DNA from: Ovoidimarina sp963698645
GTDB taxonomy: Bacteria; Pseudomonadota; Alphaproteobacteria; Rhodobacterales; Rhodobacteraceae
DNA: 64,000 nucleotides
Direction of reading: 5' to 3'
Assembly: GCA_963698645.1 (NCBI GenBank)
Contig: CAVORP010000006.1
Span: 186,001 to 250,000 of the forward strand
The translations under genes were made by a program, and so were the position numbers. The first letter of the stretch is position 1. Every line of letters starts with the position of its first letter. The notes under the pieces were generated by a model. That model was not told the DNA's origin, made no database searches, and was given only the letters and a program-made list of their open reading frames with translations. Below, in pieces: positions 8,931 through 17,215 of the stretch.

Positions 8931-9284
8931 ATGCCGCTTTACGAGCATGTTTTCATTTCGCGTCAGGACTTGTCCAACACGCAAGCTGAAGGCCTTATCG
9001 AACATTTCGGCGCCATTCTGTCCGACAACGGCGGCAAGCTGGTCGAGCATGAATACTGGGGCGTCAAGACGATGGCCTACAAGATCAACAAGAACCGCAA
9101 GGGCCACTATGCCTTCCTGAAGACTGATGCACCCGCAACAGCCGTGCAGGAAATGGAACGCCTGATGCGCCTGCATGACGACGTGATGCGCATTCTGACC
9201 ATCAAGGTCGATGGCCACGAAGAGGGCCCTTCGGTCCAGATGCAGAAACGTGACGACCGCGGCGAACGCCGTGAGCGTCGTTAA
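8931..9284 (+). CDS. rpsF: 30S ribosomal protein S6
   Basis: S6 forms the S6:S18 heterodimer on the platform of the 30S subunit. The 117-residue sequence starts MPLYEHVFISRQDLS and has the S6 core WGVKTMAYKINKNRKGHY. GGAG precedes the ATG. The C-terminus is a charged tail rich in Arg, Asp and Glu (KRDDRGERRERR). It is first of three translationally close ribosomal genes. Confidence 0.98.
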   Translation: MPLYEHVFISRQDLSNTQAEGLIEHFGAILSDNGGKLVEHEYWGVKTMAYKINKNRKGHYAFLKTDAPATAVQEMERLMRLHDDVMRILTIKVDGHEEGPSVQMQKRDDRGERRERR

Positions 9285-9300
9285 GAAGGAGACCTGAACA

Positions 9301-9528
9301 ATGGCAACAAAACCATTCTTTCGCCGTCGTAAGGTTTGCCCCTTCTCTGGCGACGATGCACCGAAGATCGACTACAAAGATACCCGTCTTCTTCAGCGCT
9401 ATATCTCCGAGCGGGGCAAGATCGTCCCGTCCCGGATCACCGCGGTTTCGGCCAAGAAGCAGCGTGAACTGGCCCGTGCGATCAAGCGCGCCCGGTTTCT
9501 CGCCCTTCTGCCCTATGCCGTGAAATAA
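9301..9528 (+). CDS. rpsR: 30S ribosomal protein S18
   Basis: The 75-residue S18 pairs with S6 in the 30S platform. Typical segments are FFRRRKVCPFS near the start, IDYKDTRLLQRYISERGKI in the middle, and the basic AKKQRELARAIKRARFLALL end. A strong AAGGAG site lies 17 bases downstream of the rpsF stop region and before the ATG. Confidence 0.98.
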   Translation: MATKPFFRRRKVCPFSGDDAPKIDYKDTRLLQRYISERGKIVPSRITAVSAKKQRELARAIKRARFLALLPYAVK

Positions 9529-9539
9529 GGAGAGACCCA

Positions 9540-10181
9540 ATGCAAGTCATCCTTCTTGAACGCGTGGCCAAGCTTGGCCAGATGGGTGAGGTCGTGACCG
9601 TCAAGGACGGCTACGCCCGCAACTACCTGCTGCCGCAGAAGAAAGCGCTGTGGGCCTCAGACGCGAATATCAAAGCATTCGAGAACCAGAAGGCGCAGCT
9701 TGAAGCGCAGAACCTCGAAACGCGTGGTGAAGCCGAGAAACTGGCCAAATCGCTCGATGACCAGACCTTCATCATCATTCGCTCGGCCTCCGACGCCGGC
9801 GCGCTTTATGGTTCGGTCAGCACCCGCGACGCCGCCGATGCCGCATCAGAGGCAGGCTTCTCGATCGACCGCAAGCAGGTCATCATGACCCGCCCGATCA
9901 AGGAACTGGGCCTGCATGCGCTGACCGTCAGCCTGCACCCCGAGGTCGAGGTGACCATCAACCTGAACATCGCCCGGTCCGTGGAAGAAGCAGAGCTTCA
10001 GGCCTCCGGCAAGTCGATCCAGGAACTGGCCGCCGAAGAAGAAGCCGCCGCGGAATTCGAGATCGCCGAACTCTTCGACGATATCGGCGCGGCCCAGCTT
10101 GACGACGACGACTTTGGCTCCGCCACCGAAGAGTCCGCCGCAGCGGAAGCCTCGGACAAGGACGCCGAAGAAAAGAACTGA
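9540..10181 (+). CDS. rplI: 50S ribosomal protein L9 with long acidic tail
   Basis: L9 binds 23S rRNA domain V and extends from the 50S surface. The N-terminal domain (MQVILLERVAKLGQMGEVV, then GYARNYLLPQKKA) and the C-terminal rRNA-binding domain are intact. The protein is 213 residues against about 150 in E. coli. The extra 60 or so residues form an Asp/Glu/Ala-rich tail (for example EEEAAAEFEIAELFDDIG) ending DKDAEEKN. Such tails are, from memory, common in Rhodobacterales L9. AAGGAG precedes the ATG and a strong terminator follows. Confidence 0.97.
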   Translation: MQVILLERVAKLGQMGEVVTVKDGYARNYLLPQKKALWASDANIKAFENQKAQLEAQNLETRGEAEKLAKSLDDQTFIIIRSASDAGALYGSVSTRDAADAASEAGFSIDRKQVIMTRPIKELGLHALTVSLHPEVEVTINLNIARSVEEAELQASGKSIQELAAEEEAAAEFEIAELFDDIGAAQLDDDDFGSATEESAAAEASDKDAEEKN

Positions 10182-10205
10182 TCTTCGGACCAGCAGACGA
10201 ACAGA

Positions 10206-10236
10206 AAAGAGCGCCCAGGTGGGCGCTCTTTTTTTG
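10206..10236 (+). terminator. Rho-independent terminator of the rpsF-rpsR-rplI operon
   Basis: The 11-bp arms AAAGAGCGCCC and GGGCGCTCTTT flank AGGT and run into a 7-T tract. The position, 25 bases after rplI, is ideal. Confidence 0.95.
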
Positions 10237-10310
10237 TCCCTGCCCCATGGCGCGGCAAACGGGATCGAGGGGCGCATGACCGCCGCAATGCAACCCGCGG
10301 CCAACCAATC

Positions 10311-10340
10311 AAAAAAGGGCGCTCCAACTGGAGCGCCCTT
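10311..10340 (-). terminator. Rho-independent terminator of glnA
   Basis: Read on the minus strand, AAGGGCGCTCC, AGTT and GGAGCGCCCTT are followed by TTTT. It lies 25 bases beyond the glnA stop, facing the ribosomal operon terminator. Confidence 0.93.
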
Positions 10341-10364
10341 CTCTGTCGAACCGCCGAGGGAGGA

Positions 10365-11771
10365 TCAGCAGCTGTAGTACATCTTGAACTCGACCGGGTG
10401 CGGTGTGTGCTCATAGGCATAGATCTCTTCCCATTTGAGATCCATGTAGCCCTCGATCTGGCTCTTGGTGAACACGTCGCCTGCCAGCAGGAAGTCCATG
10501 TCGGCCTCCAGCTCGCCCAGCGCTTCGCGAAGGCTGGCGCAGACCGTCGGGATCCCGGCCAGCTCTTCGGCGGGCAGATCGTACAGGTCCTTGTCCATCG
10601 CTTCGCCCGGATCGATCTTGTTCTTGATCCCGTCGATACCGGCCATGAGCAGGGCCGAGAAGCAGAGATAGGGGTTCGCCGCCGGATCCGGGAAACGGGC
10701 CTCGACGCGCTTGGCCTTCGGGCTTTCGGTCCACGGAATACGAACGCAACCGGACCGGTTACGTGCGGAATACGCGCGCAGAACGGGGGCCTCGAAGCCC
10801 GGGATCAGACGCTTGTAGGAGTTGGTGGACGGGTTGGTGAAGGCGTTCAGAGCCTTGGCGTGCTTCAGGATGCCGCCGATATAGTAGAGGGCTTCCTGGC
10901 TCAGATCGGCGTACTTATCGCCCGCGAAAATCGGCTTGCCGTCCTTCCAGATCGACATGTTCACGTGCATGCCGGTTCCGTTGTCGCCCGCGATCGGCTT
11001 CGGCATGAAGGTCGCCGATTTGCCATAGGCATGCGCCACCTGGTGGATCACATACTTGTACTTCTGAAGCTGGTCAGCCTGATCGGTCAGCGACGAGAAG
11101 ATAAGGCCAAGTTCGTGCTGACACGACGCCACCTCGTGGTGGTGCTTGTCGACCTTCATGCCGATCCGCTTCATCGTCGACAGCATCTCGGACCGGATGT
11201 CCTGACCATCATCGACCGGACCCACGGGGAAATAACCGCCCTTGATGCCGGGACGGTGCCCCATGTTGCCCATCTCGTATTCGGTATCCGAGTTCCATGA
11301 CGCGTCGATCGCATCAACTTCGTAGGATACCTTGTTCATCGCGACCGAGAATTTCACATCGTCGAACAGGAAGAATTCCGCTTCCGGACCCATATAGGCC
11401 ACGTCGCCGATCCCGGTCGACTTCAGATAGGCCTCGGCCTTTTCCGCAGTCCCGCGCGGGTCACGATCATAGGCTTCGCCCGTGTCCGGCTCGACGACCG
11501 AGCAATGCACGGCAATCGTCTTTTCCGCATAGAACGGATCCATGTAGGCGGATTTCGTGTCGGGCATCAGCTTCATGTCGGATTGATCAATGGATTTCCA
11601 TCCGGCGATGGACGAGCCATCGAACATGAACCCTTCTTCAAGGAAGTCTTCGTCCACCTGATCCGCGAACACGGTCACGTGCTGCAGCTTGCCCCGGGGG
11701 TCGGTGAAACGGATGTCTACATATTCGACATCCTCGTCCTTGATCGTTTTCAGAAAGTCCTTGTTACTCAT
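10365..11771 (-). CDS. glnA: Glutamine synthetase, type I
   Basis: GlnA condenses glutamate and ammonia to glutamine with ATP, the main ammonium-assimilation step, as a dodecamer. The 468-residue protein has the family signatures FMFDGSSIAGW, KPIAGDNGTGMHVNMS and NRSGCVRIP. Y397 in KDLYDLP is the adenylylation site of GSI-beta enzymes, so GlnE-type covalent control is expected. It lies 59 bases downstream of glnB in the classic alphaproteobacterial glnBA order. Confidence 0.98.
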   Translation of the reverse strand: MSNKDFLKTIKDEDVEYVDIRFTDPRGKLQHVTVFADQVDEDFLEEGFMFDGSSIAGWKSIDQSDMKLMPDTKSAYMDPFYAEKTIAVHCSVVEPDTGEAYDRDPRGTAEKAEAYLKSTGIGDVAYMGPEAEFFLFDDVKFSVAMNKVSYEVDAIDASWNSDTEYEMGNMGHRPGIKGGYFPVGPVDDGQDIRSEMLSTMKRIGMKVDKHHHEVASCQHELGLIFSSLTDQADQLQKYKYVIHQVAHAYGKSATFMPKPIAGDNGTGMHVNMSIWKDGKPIFAGDKYADLSQEALYYIGGILKHAKALNAFTNPSTNSYKRLIPGFEAPVLRAYSARNRSGCVRIPWTESPKAKRVEARFPDPAANPYLCFSALLMAGIDGIKNKIDPGEAMDKDLYDLPAEELAGIPTVCASLREALGELEADMDFLLAGDVFTKSQIEGYMDLKWEEIYAYEHTPHPVEFKMYYSC

Positions 11772-11830
11772 GATCGGTTTTCTTCCCTCTGCGTGTGTCG
11801 GTTTTCGATATCGGGCATGGCCCGGAAGTG

Positions 11831-12169
11831 TCAGAGCGCGTCCGGTCCTGTTTCCCCGGTCCGGATGCGCAATGCGTTTTCGACGGACGAGACGAAAATC
11901 TTGCCGTCGCCAATCTTGTCGGTCTTGGCTGCGTCCACGATTGCCGCGATGGCCGCGTCAACCTGATCGTCGTCCAGAACCACCTCGATCTTCACCTTCG
12001 GAAGAAAATCGACGACATATTCCGCGCCGCGATAGAGTTCCGTGTGCCCTTTCTGGCGACCGAAGCCCTTTACCTCGATCACGCTCAGGCCCTGAACACC
12101 GATGTCCTGCAGGGCCTCTTTCACTTCATCCAGCTTGAATGGCTTGATGATCGCCTCGATCTTTTTCAT
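11831..12169 (-). CDS. glnB: Nitrogen regulatory protein P-II
   Basis: The 112-residue trimeric signal protein senses 2-oxoglutarate and ATP/ADP and is uridylylated under nitrogen limitation. It controls GlnE, NtrB and other targets. The T-loop carries the modified Tyr51 in LYRGAEYVVDFLPK. It precedes glnA, indicating a glnBA operon whose promoter should lie in the 179-base gap shared with the divergent nnr gene. Confidence 0.97.
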   Translation of the reverse strand: MKKIEAIIKPFKLDEVKEALQDIGVQGLSVIEVKGFGRQKGHTELYRGAEYVVDFLPKVKIEVVLDDDQVDAAIAAIVDAAKTDKIGDGKIFVSSVENALRIRTGETGPDAL

Positions 12170-12284
12170 CGCTTTTCGACTCCTCCGGCGCTGTCGCGTC
12201 CTCGAACGCGGTCAGAACACTTCCCGCCACGGGTGCCAATTCGGTAAGGATTGGAGGGCCCCGGCGACGGAATGATTCTCACAC

Positions 12285-12307
12285 TGATGCCTATTTATTA
12301 GGCATCA
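12285..12307. promoter_or_regulatory. 9-bp perfect inverted repeat between glnB and nnr
   Basis: TGATGCCTA and TAGGCATCA are separated by TTTAT. It sits 116 bases upstream of glnB and 42 bases upstream of the divergent nnr gene. It could be an operator serving either promoter. It lacks the T-run of a terminator and does not match the NtrC consensus as I know it. Confidence 0.45.
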
Positions 12308-12348
12308 CGCTTTCAGGATAGGCGAATTATGAACGGATTGCCCGCGAA

Positions 12349-14034
12349 ATGACCGAACTCCTGACCGCAGCCCAGATGCGGGCCATCGAACAGGCCGCGA
12401 TCGAGAGCGGCGAGGTGACCGGTCTGGCCCTGATGGAGCGTGCGGGGCGCGGCGTGGTCGACGCGATCTTCGAGGAATGGCCCGAGTTGGCGAAAGCGCC
12501 ACATCGCGCGGTCGTTCTTTGCGGGCCAGGCAACAATGGCGGCGACGGTTTCGTGATAGCCCGGCGCCTGCGCGACAAGGGCTGGGACGTCGAACTTCTG
12601 CTTTTTGGAGACCCGGCGAAGCTGCCGCCCGACGCCCGCACCAACTTCGAGATCTGGAGTCGCATGGGCGACGTCACCCCGCTGACCGTCGAGGCTGCGT
12701 CGCAGGGTCCGCGGCCGACCTTGCTGGTGGATGCGATGTTCGGCACCGGCCTCAGCCGGGCGATTCCGCTGGAATGTGCGAATGCGTTCCATGCGGTCGG
12801 GAAACGCGACGTAGGCGAAACGCATCCATGGCTTGTTCCCTACCACATCGTCTCCGTTGATTGCCCGTCCGGCCTCGACTGCGACAGCGGCAAGTTCCTT
12901 TTCCCGCCCGCGCCGACAGAGGCCGAGGACGGGGACGATCTGGATGCCCGTTGGAACTGGTGGCAGAACGACGCGGCCCGGCGCTTGCTGCATCCCCACC
13001 TGACCGCGACATTCCATCGGCGCAAAGTTGGCCATTTCCTTGATGCGCCGATATTCAGGCTTCGGGTTGTCGATATCGGTCTTGGGCAAGAGGACCGGCA
13101 TCCGGCGCACCTGAAGTCAGAACCAGCGGAGGGCATCGTTCAGCTTCTCGATTTCGATCCGCCAGCGGGGACAAGCCGACGCATCTGGCCGGGTTACGAC
13201 TTGGACAAGCGGCATGTCGCCGGCCACAAATACTCTCACGGCCACGCCGTCATCCTCGCCGGCTCCTCGCCCAAGGGAGGTGCTGCCCGGCTTGCCGCGC
13301 GCGGTGCGTTGCGGATCGGGGCGGGTCTCGTCACAGTCGCCGCACCGCCCGATGCCGTTCCCGACCATGCCGCGCAACTGACCGCGATCATGCTGCGCTC
13401 CGTGGCGGATGCCGATGCGCTGGCTCGCGTTTTGGAGGACGACCGGCTGAATGCGCTGTGCCTCGGACCCGGCCTTGGCGTCGGAAGTGATACCCGCGCA
13501 TTGGTTAAAGTCGCGTTAGGGGTGCGTCGGGGATGCGTTCTCGACGCGGATGCATTGACCAGTTTCGAGGACGATCCGAACGCGCTGTTCGCCATTCTGC
13601 ACGAGGGATGCGTGTTGACGCCCCATGCCGGGGAGTTCGCGCGGCTTTTCCCCGACATCGCGGAACGGCTGGCCGCGCCCGCCACCACCGGCCCCGCCTA
13701 TTCCAAGGTCGACGCGACACGTGAGGCGGCGGCGCGGGCCGGATGCACGGTTCTGTTCAAGGGGCCGGATACGGTCATTGCCGACCCGTCGGGCCGGTGC
13801 CGGATCAACTCCGCCCAATACGATCGCGCCGCCCCGTGGCTGGCCACCGCCGGATCGGGCGACGTTCTGGCGGGGTTCATCACGGGATTGCTGGCGCGCG
13901 GGTTCGAACCAATGGAGGCCGCAAGCACCGCCGCGTGGCTTCACGTCGAGGCGGCGCGGAGTTTCGGGCCGGGGCTGATCGCCGAGGACCTTTCCGAAGA
14001 ACTTCCGAAAGTGTTCCGCTCGCTGGGGCTGTAG
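12349..14034 (+). CDS. nnr: Bifunctional NAD(P)HX repair enzyme (epimerase plus ADP-dependent dehydratase)
   Basis: The protein repairs hydrated NAD(P)H: an N-terminal epimerase interconverts R- and S-NAD(P)HX, and a C-terminal ribokinase-like dehydratase restores NAD(P)H. In 561 residues, GPGNNGGDG (59-67) marks the YjeF_N epimerase domain. The dehydratase half has GSSPKGGAARLAARGALR, LTPHAGEFARLFP and the phosphate-binding TAGSGDVLAGF. This is a common fused arrangement. Its 3' end overlaps the convergent Hint gene by 94 bases. Confidence 0.95.
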   Translation: MTELLTAAQMRAIEQAAIESGEVTGLALMERAGRGVVDAIFEEWPELAKAPHRAVVLCGPGNNGGDGFVIARRLRDKGWDVELLLFGDPAKLPPDARTNFEIWSRMGDVTPLTVEAASQGPRPTLLVDAMFGTGLSRAIPLECANAFHAVGKRDVGETHPWLVPYHIVSVDCPSGLDCDSGKFLFPPAPTEAEDGDDLDARWNWWQNDAARRLLHPHLTATFHRRKVGHFLDAPIFRLRVVDIGLGQEDRHPAHLKSEPAEGIVQLLDFDPPAGTSRRIWPGYDLDKRHVAGHKYSHGHAVILAGSSPKGGAARLAARGALRIGAGLVTVAAPPDAVPDHAAQLTAIMLRSVADADALARVLEDDRLNALCLGPGLGVGSDTRALVKVALGVRRGCVLDADALTSFEDDPNALFAILHEGCVLTPHAGEFARLFPDIAERLAAPATTGPAYSKVDATREAAARAGCTVLFKGPDTVIADPSGRCRINSAQYDRAAPWLATAGSGDVLAGFITGLLARGFEPMEAASTAAWLHVEAARSFGPGLIAEDLSEELPKVFRSLGL

Positions 14035-15095
14035 CCGGTCGCGGCCCAGGTCTCCCATTCCTTCAGAAGCGGCCGCGCGGGCGGGAAGGACGCCGCATCC
14101 GCGCCCTCGGCCCGCAGCACGGAATGCACCTCGGCCTGCATCTCGGCACTCAACGTGGCAAGGCTTTCGATGCCGGGCCGGAAGCTTTCGACGCAGAGCC
14201 CTTCGGCCCGCACGATCTCGTGCCGGTCGAACAGCAGGTGCAGGTAGCGCAGGGGCCGCGTCGGCGGGTCGAGTGTGACGCCCGGCATGCCCACCAGATG
14301 CTTGGCGGCGGCAAGGACCTGCCGCTTGCCGAACAGCAATTCGATCCGCCAGCCCGACAGCATGATCCGGTGCTGCTGGGACACCACGAGATCGCGTCTG
14401 GGCCGCCCGTTTCCAAGCGCACCGGCGCGGATCCGGACGGCCCGGAAGCGCGGCGCGGCGCGGAGTTTGGCAACGCCGACATCGGTCGCACCGACCCAGA
14501 GAAGCGGCCTTGGCCCGTGGTCGCGCGTGTCCACCAGATCGCCGGGACGAAGGGTTTCGACCAGTCTTGGCCCATCCGGCGTCGCGATGCGCGCGCCGGG
14601 GGTGAAACAGACGGCGAAATCCGAATAGGGGATCGGATCGTTGCCGAAATCGCCCGGTCCCTCGAACGCGTCCAGCACCTTGAGGCGCACATTCTGGGGC
14701 GGGTACTCGCCAACGAAGGCAAGGCCCTCGACCGTGCTGTAGGCGGGGGAGCTGTCGTTCACATTGAAGGCGACCATGGTGTACTGATCGCCGGTCTTGG
14801 GATCCACCAGAATGAGCGTGTATTCGGCCTCGATCCGGGTGCCCGACGGATAGGTCGTCCCGTCGATTGTCTGTTCGCCATCAAGACGTTGCGAGCCGTC
14901 GTTGTCGTCGAAGAACTCGTCGTTATCGGTGAGGGTGACGCGGATCCAGTCCTGGTTGCGGAAGAAGATGTTGCGGCCGATCAGATGCGTGCCATCGCCT
15001 TGCGTGACCCCGTCAAGGTCGCGCCCGGGAAGAAGGAGGTTCAACTCCTCCAATACCCATATGGAGTAGCTCGCCACGTGCCTGTACTGCCTCAT
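13941..15095 (-). CDS. Hint (Hedgehog/intein-type) domain protein
   Basis: In this 384-residue protein, C163 in DFAVCFTPGARIATPDG starts a Hint fold that runs to about residue 320 (LETLRPGDLVDT, VSQQHRIML, HLLFDRHEIV). Residues 1-160 are acidic and beta-rich with DxD/DN-rich loops (VTLTDNDEFFDDNDG), and there is no signal peptide. Rhodobacterales carry many such proteins, possibly self-processing secreted or surface proteins, but function is unproven. The last 30 or so codons overlap nnr in antisense, which may reflect an indel near the 3' end. An FNR-like box lies 29 bases upstream of the ATG. Confidence 0.85.
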   Translation of the reverse strand: MRQYRHVASYSIWVLEELNLLLPGRDLDGVTQGDGTHLIGRNIFFRNQDWIRVTLTDNDEFFDDNDGSQRLDGEQTIDGTTYPSGTRIEAEYTLILVDPKTGDQYTMVAFNVNDSSPAYSTVEGLAFVGEYPPQNVRLKVLDAFEGPGDFGNDPIPYSDFAVCFTPGARIATPDGPRLVETLRPGDLVDTRDHGPRPLLWVGATDVGVAKLRAAPRFRAVRIRAGALGNGRPRRDLVVSQQHRIMLSGWRIELLFGKRQVLAAAKHLVGMPGVTLDPPTRPLRYLHLLFDRHEIVRAEGLCVESFRPGIESLATLSAEMQAEVHSVLRAEGADAASFPPARPLLKEWETWAATGYSPSERNTFGSSSERSSAISPGPKLRAAST

Positions 15096-15124
15096 GGCCC
15101 GTCATTTTGCTGCGGACCTTTGAT

Positions 15125-15138
15125 TTGATTGACGTCAA
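15125..15138. promoter_or_regulatory. FNR/FnrL-like box TTGAT-N4-GTCAA
   Basis: TTGATTGACGTCAA matches 9 of 10 conserved positions of the FNR/Crp-type consensus TTGAT-N4-ATCAA and contains the perfect palindrome TTGACGTCAA. It lies between the leftward Hint gene and tRNA-Leu. Function is inferred from pattern only. Confidence 0.4.
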
Positions 15139-15232
15139 GCGTTAACAGGAAATGCGTGGGATTTCAAAATACTATTGGAGGAGTTTTTTGGTGTGGCCCC
15201 GGTGTTGCGGATTTGCTAAATGGCGGGCCAGT

Positions 15233-15317
15233 GCGGGTGTGGCGGAACTGGTAGACGCACCAGATTTAGGTTCTGGCGCCGCGAGGCGTGGGGGTTCGAG
15301 TCCCTTCACCCGCACCA
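15233..15317 (+). tRNA. tRNA-Leu (anticodon TAG, reads CUA)
   Basis: The acceptor arms GCGGGTG and CACCCGC pair perfectly and the CCA end is encoded (15315-15317). The anticodon loop TTTAGGT between CCAGA and TCTGG puts TAG at 15267-15269. The long variable arm of class II tRNAs and the TTCGAGTCC T-loop region are visible. Confidence 0.97.
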
Positions 15318-15495
15318 CTTCACAAGAGCGATTTCAAGGCCGTTCGGAGAATGCGGAAACCATGTGTATTCCATGCGGTTTCCATGCGCATGGATGTGCG
15401 GGATCGCGCAGCCGGACAAGGCCCCGAATACACGCTTGAGTGGTGCGGACGGCACCCCTAGGCTGGCCCGGAGGATGGCGGCGCGGGGGACGGGT

Positions 15496-16901
15496 ATGAG
15501 CAAAGAGTTACGGGACAGTTCGAAGCCTGCGGGGTTCTGTGTACGTCGAGGACGGCAAACACATCCGGAATGACGGGGTGGAGTTGCAGCCAGCGGAGCA
15601 GAACCCGTGGTATGTGCTGGCGACGGTGTATGGCCCCAGGATGGCAAGGGGTCGACTGGGAGTTGCATGCGCGGAACCGGCGAATCTGGAACGGGTGGGC
15701 CTGTTCCGATCTGAGCGATGAAGACCGCGCGGACCTTGCCGCGCAGATGGACCTGCGGGTGGAGGACCTCGCGCCGCTGTCAGAGGCCGAACGAAAGGAT
15801 CTGAAAGCGGCGTTTTTCGAGCGGCTGGGGGGAGATGTGGAGGATTCCCGAATTCAGGTGCGGAGAAGTCGATCTGACTGAAACGCACTTCTCCAATACC
15901 GTTGTATTGGAGAAGTGCGTTTTCACCGGCGTATGCCGTCTTCCAGTCCGCCACCTTCACCGGGGATGCCGACTTCCAGTCCGCCACCTTCACCAGGACT
16001 GCCTTCATTCCGCCACCTTCACCGGGGATGCCGTCTTCCAGTCCGCCACCTTCACCGGGTCATGCCGACTTCCCGTCCGCCACCTTCACCGGACTGCCGA
16101 CTTCCCAGTCCGCCACCTTCACCGATGCCGACTTCCAGTCCGCCACCTTCACCGGGTATGCCGTCTTCCAGTCCGCCACCTTCACCGGGTCTGCCTTCTT
16201 CGTCCGACTTCCAGCCAGCCACTTCAGCCGGGTATCGGCCGATTTTTCGGATGGGGCGTTTCGGCCACGGACCGATGTTCGAAGGCGCGCACGGTTCGAG
16301 ACGCGCGGGTGCCGATGTTCTATCAGCGGGAGTTGCATCAGGACACGGCGTTCACGGCCGAAGATGACGAACTGGCCGACGATCACCGAGGACAACGCCG
16401 CCGAGGGCAAGCGCGCCTATACCCGGTTGCGGCAATTGATGAACGAGTTGCACAAGCCCGATGACGAGCATTTCTTTTTCCGGCAGGAGATGAAATGCGA
16501 TGCGGTTCTGAAGCGGGCTGGGACCGGGTCATCGTTCAGGGTTTCGGCTGGGTTTCGGATTACGGCTATGGGGTGGCCCGGCCCTTCGGGATACTCGGGC
16601 GGTCTGTTGGTGATGCCCGCGCTGATCTATGGCTGGTATTTCGGGCCGGGATGTTTCGAGGGCTATGCCATCAGCCCGCCGGGATGCATGGCCGAGACCG
16701 GATGGAGCCTTGGCAAGGGGTTCGGGTTTTCATTCGCCAACCTGTTCGCGTTTCTGGGCCTCAATCGCATTCATTTCGCGGATGTATGGAGCGTCTTGCC
16801 GCGCGGGCTGGGGTTTCTCGGCATCGGCGCAGACGGTTCTGGGCTTCGTGTTCCTGTTCTTCCTTGGGCTTGGGCTTCGGAACCGGTTTCGGTTGAAGTA
16901 G
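15496..16901 (+). pseudogene. Pentapeptide-repeat protein with C-terminal membrane segments, many frameshifts
   Basis: The restored product would have three parts. The soluble N-terminus is about 110 residues (EDGKHIRNDGVELQPAEQNP, WNGWACSDLSDEDR). Next comes a right-handed beta-helix of pentapeptide repeats (units like ADFQSATFTGD) over about 15920-16200. The C-terminal part reads VPMFYQRELHQDTAF and RAYTRLRQLMNELHKPDDEH, then two or three membrane helices (LLVMPALIYGW, TVLGFVFLFFLGLG). I count at least 15 one-base frame changes, for example near 15541, 15636, 15862, 15925, 15999, 16060, 16320 and 16370, both plus and minus. Segments between breaks keep the consensus and lack nonsense codons, unlike ordinary decay. 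The function of such proteins is unknown. Confidence 0.7.
15927..16190 (+). repeat. Tandem ~33-bp coding repeats (pentapeptide units)
   Basis: Eight copies of CCGCCACCTTCACC recur about every 33 bases, each within a unit like GCCGACTTCCAGTCCGCC plus ACCTTCACCGGGGAT. One unit lacks GGG in frame and several carry one-base indels. This is the DNA of the beta-helix repeat, not a CRISPR: there are no unique spacers. Confidence 0.85.
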
Positions 16902-17215
16902 GGCGGGCGCGGTGATGACAGAGTCGCCCGGCGGGAACCGCCGGGCAGCGCCCGACCTCTCGGCGATTGCGGGCAATCGCCTGTCGGTGCGTGCATTGCG
17001 CCGCAATGCACTGACACGCCCCCAGGGCGGGCGCTTCTCGCCCACCCCTCGGGCCGGGCGCTGCCCTTGTTTTCGGGTTCGACCGGGTCGGCGCATCTCT
17101 TTGCCGCTTTCCCCCGCCTTTCGCCTTGCGCCCCGCCCCGCGCGACAATAGAAGGGCGCAGATTTTCCGGACGGTCCCCCGCATCCGGCGGGCACCCTAT
17201 GAGATAGAGGAACGC
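16902..17215. other. 314-base hairpin-rich intergenic region before tig
   Basis: No gene is seen. Three perfect hairpins follow one another: 16926-16946 (GCCCGGCGG, loop GAA), 16962-16981 (GGCGATTGC, loop GG) and 16991-17011 (GTGCATTGCG around a central C). A longer-range inverted pair links GGGCAGCGCCCG near 16944 with CGGGCGCTGCCC near 17062. None has a T-run. The tig promoter should lie in the 3' part. Confidence 0.6.

Noticed and set aside
12223..12244. A sigma-54 promoter for glnB on the minus strand
   Set aside because: TTGGCAC is present but the required TTGC at the -12 position is not; it reads GCGGG.
13516..14058. A 180-codon minus-strand frame at the end of nnr
   Set aside because: It is antisense to the nnr dehydratase motifs and matches nothing.
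15927..16190. A CRISPR-like array of evenly spaced repeats
   Set aside because: Units are contiguous coding repeats without unique spacers, and no cas genes are nearby.
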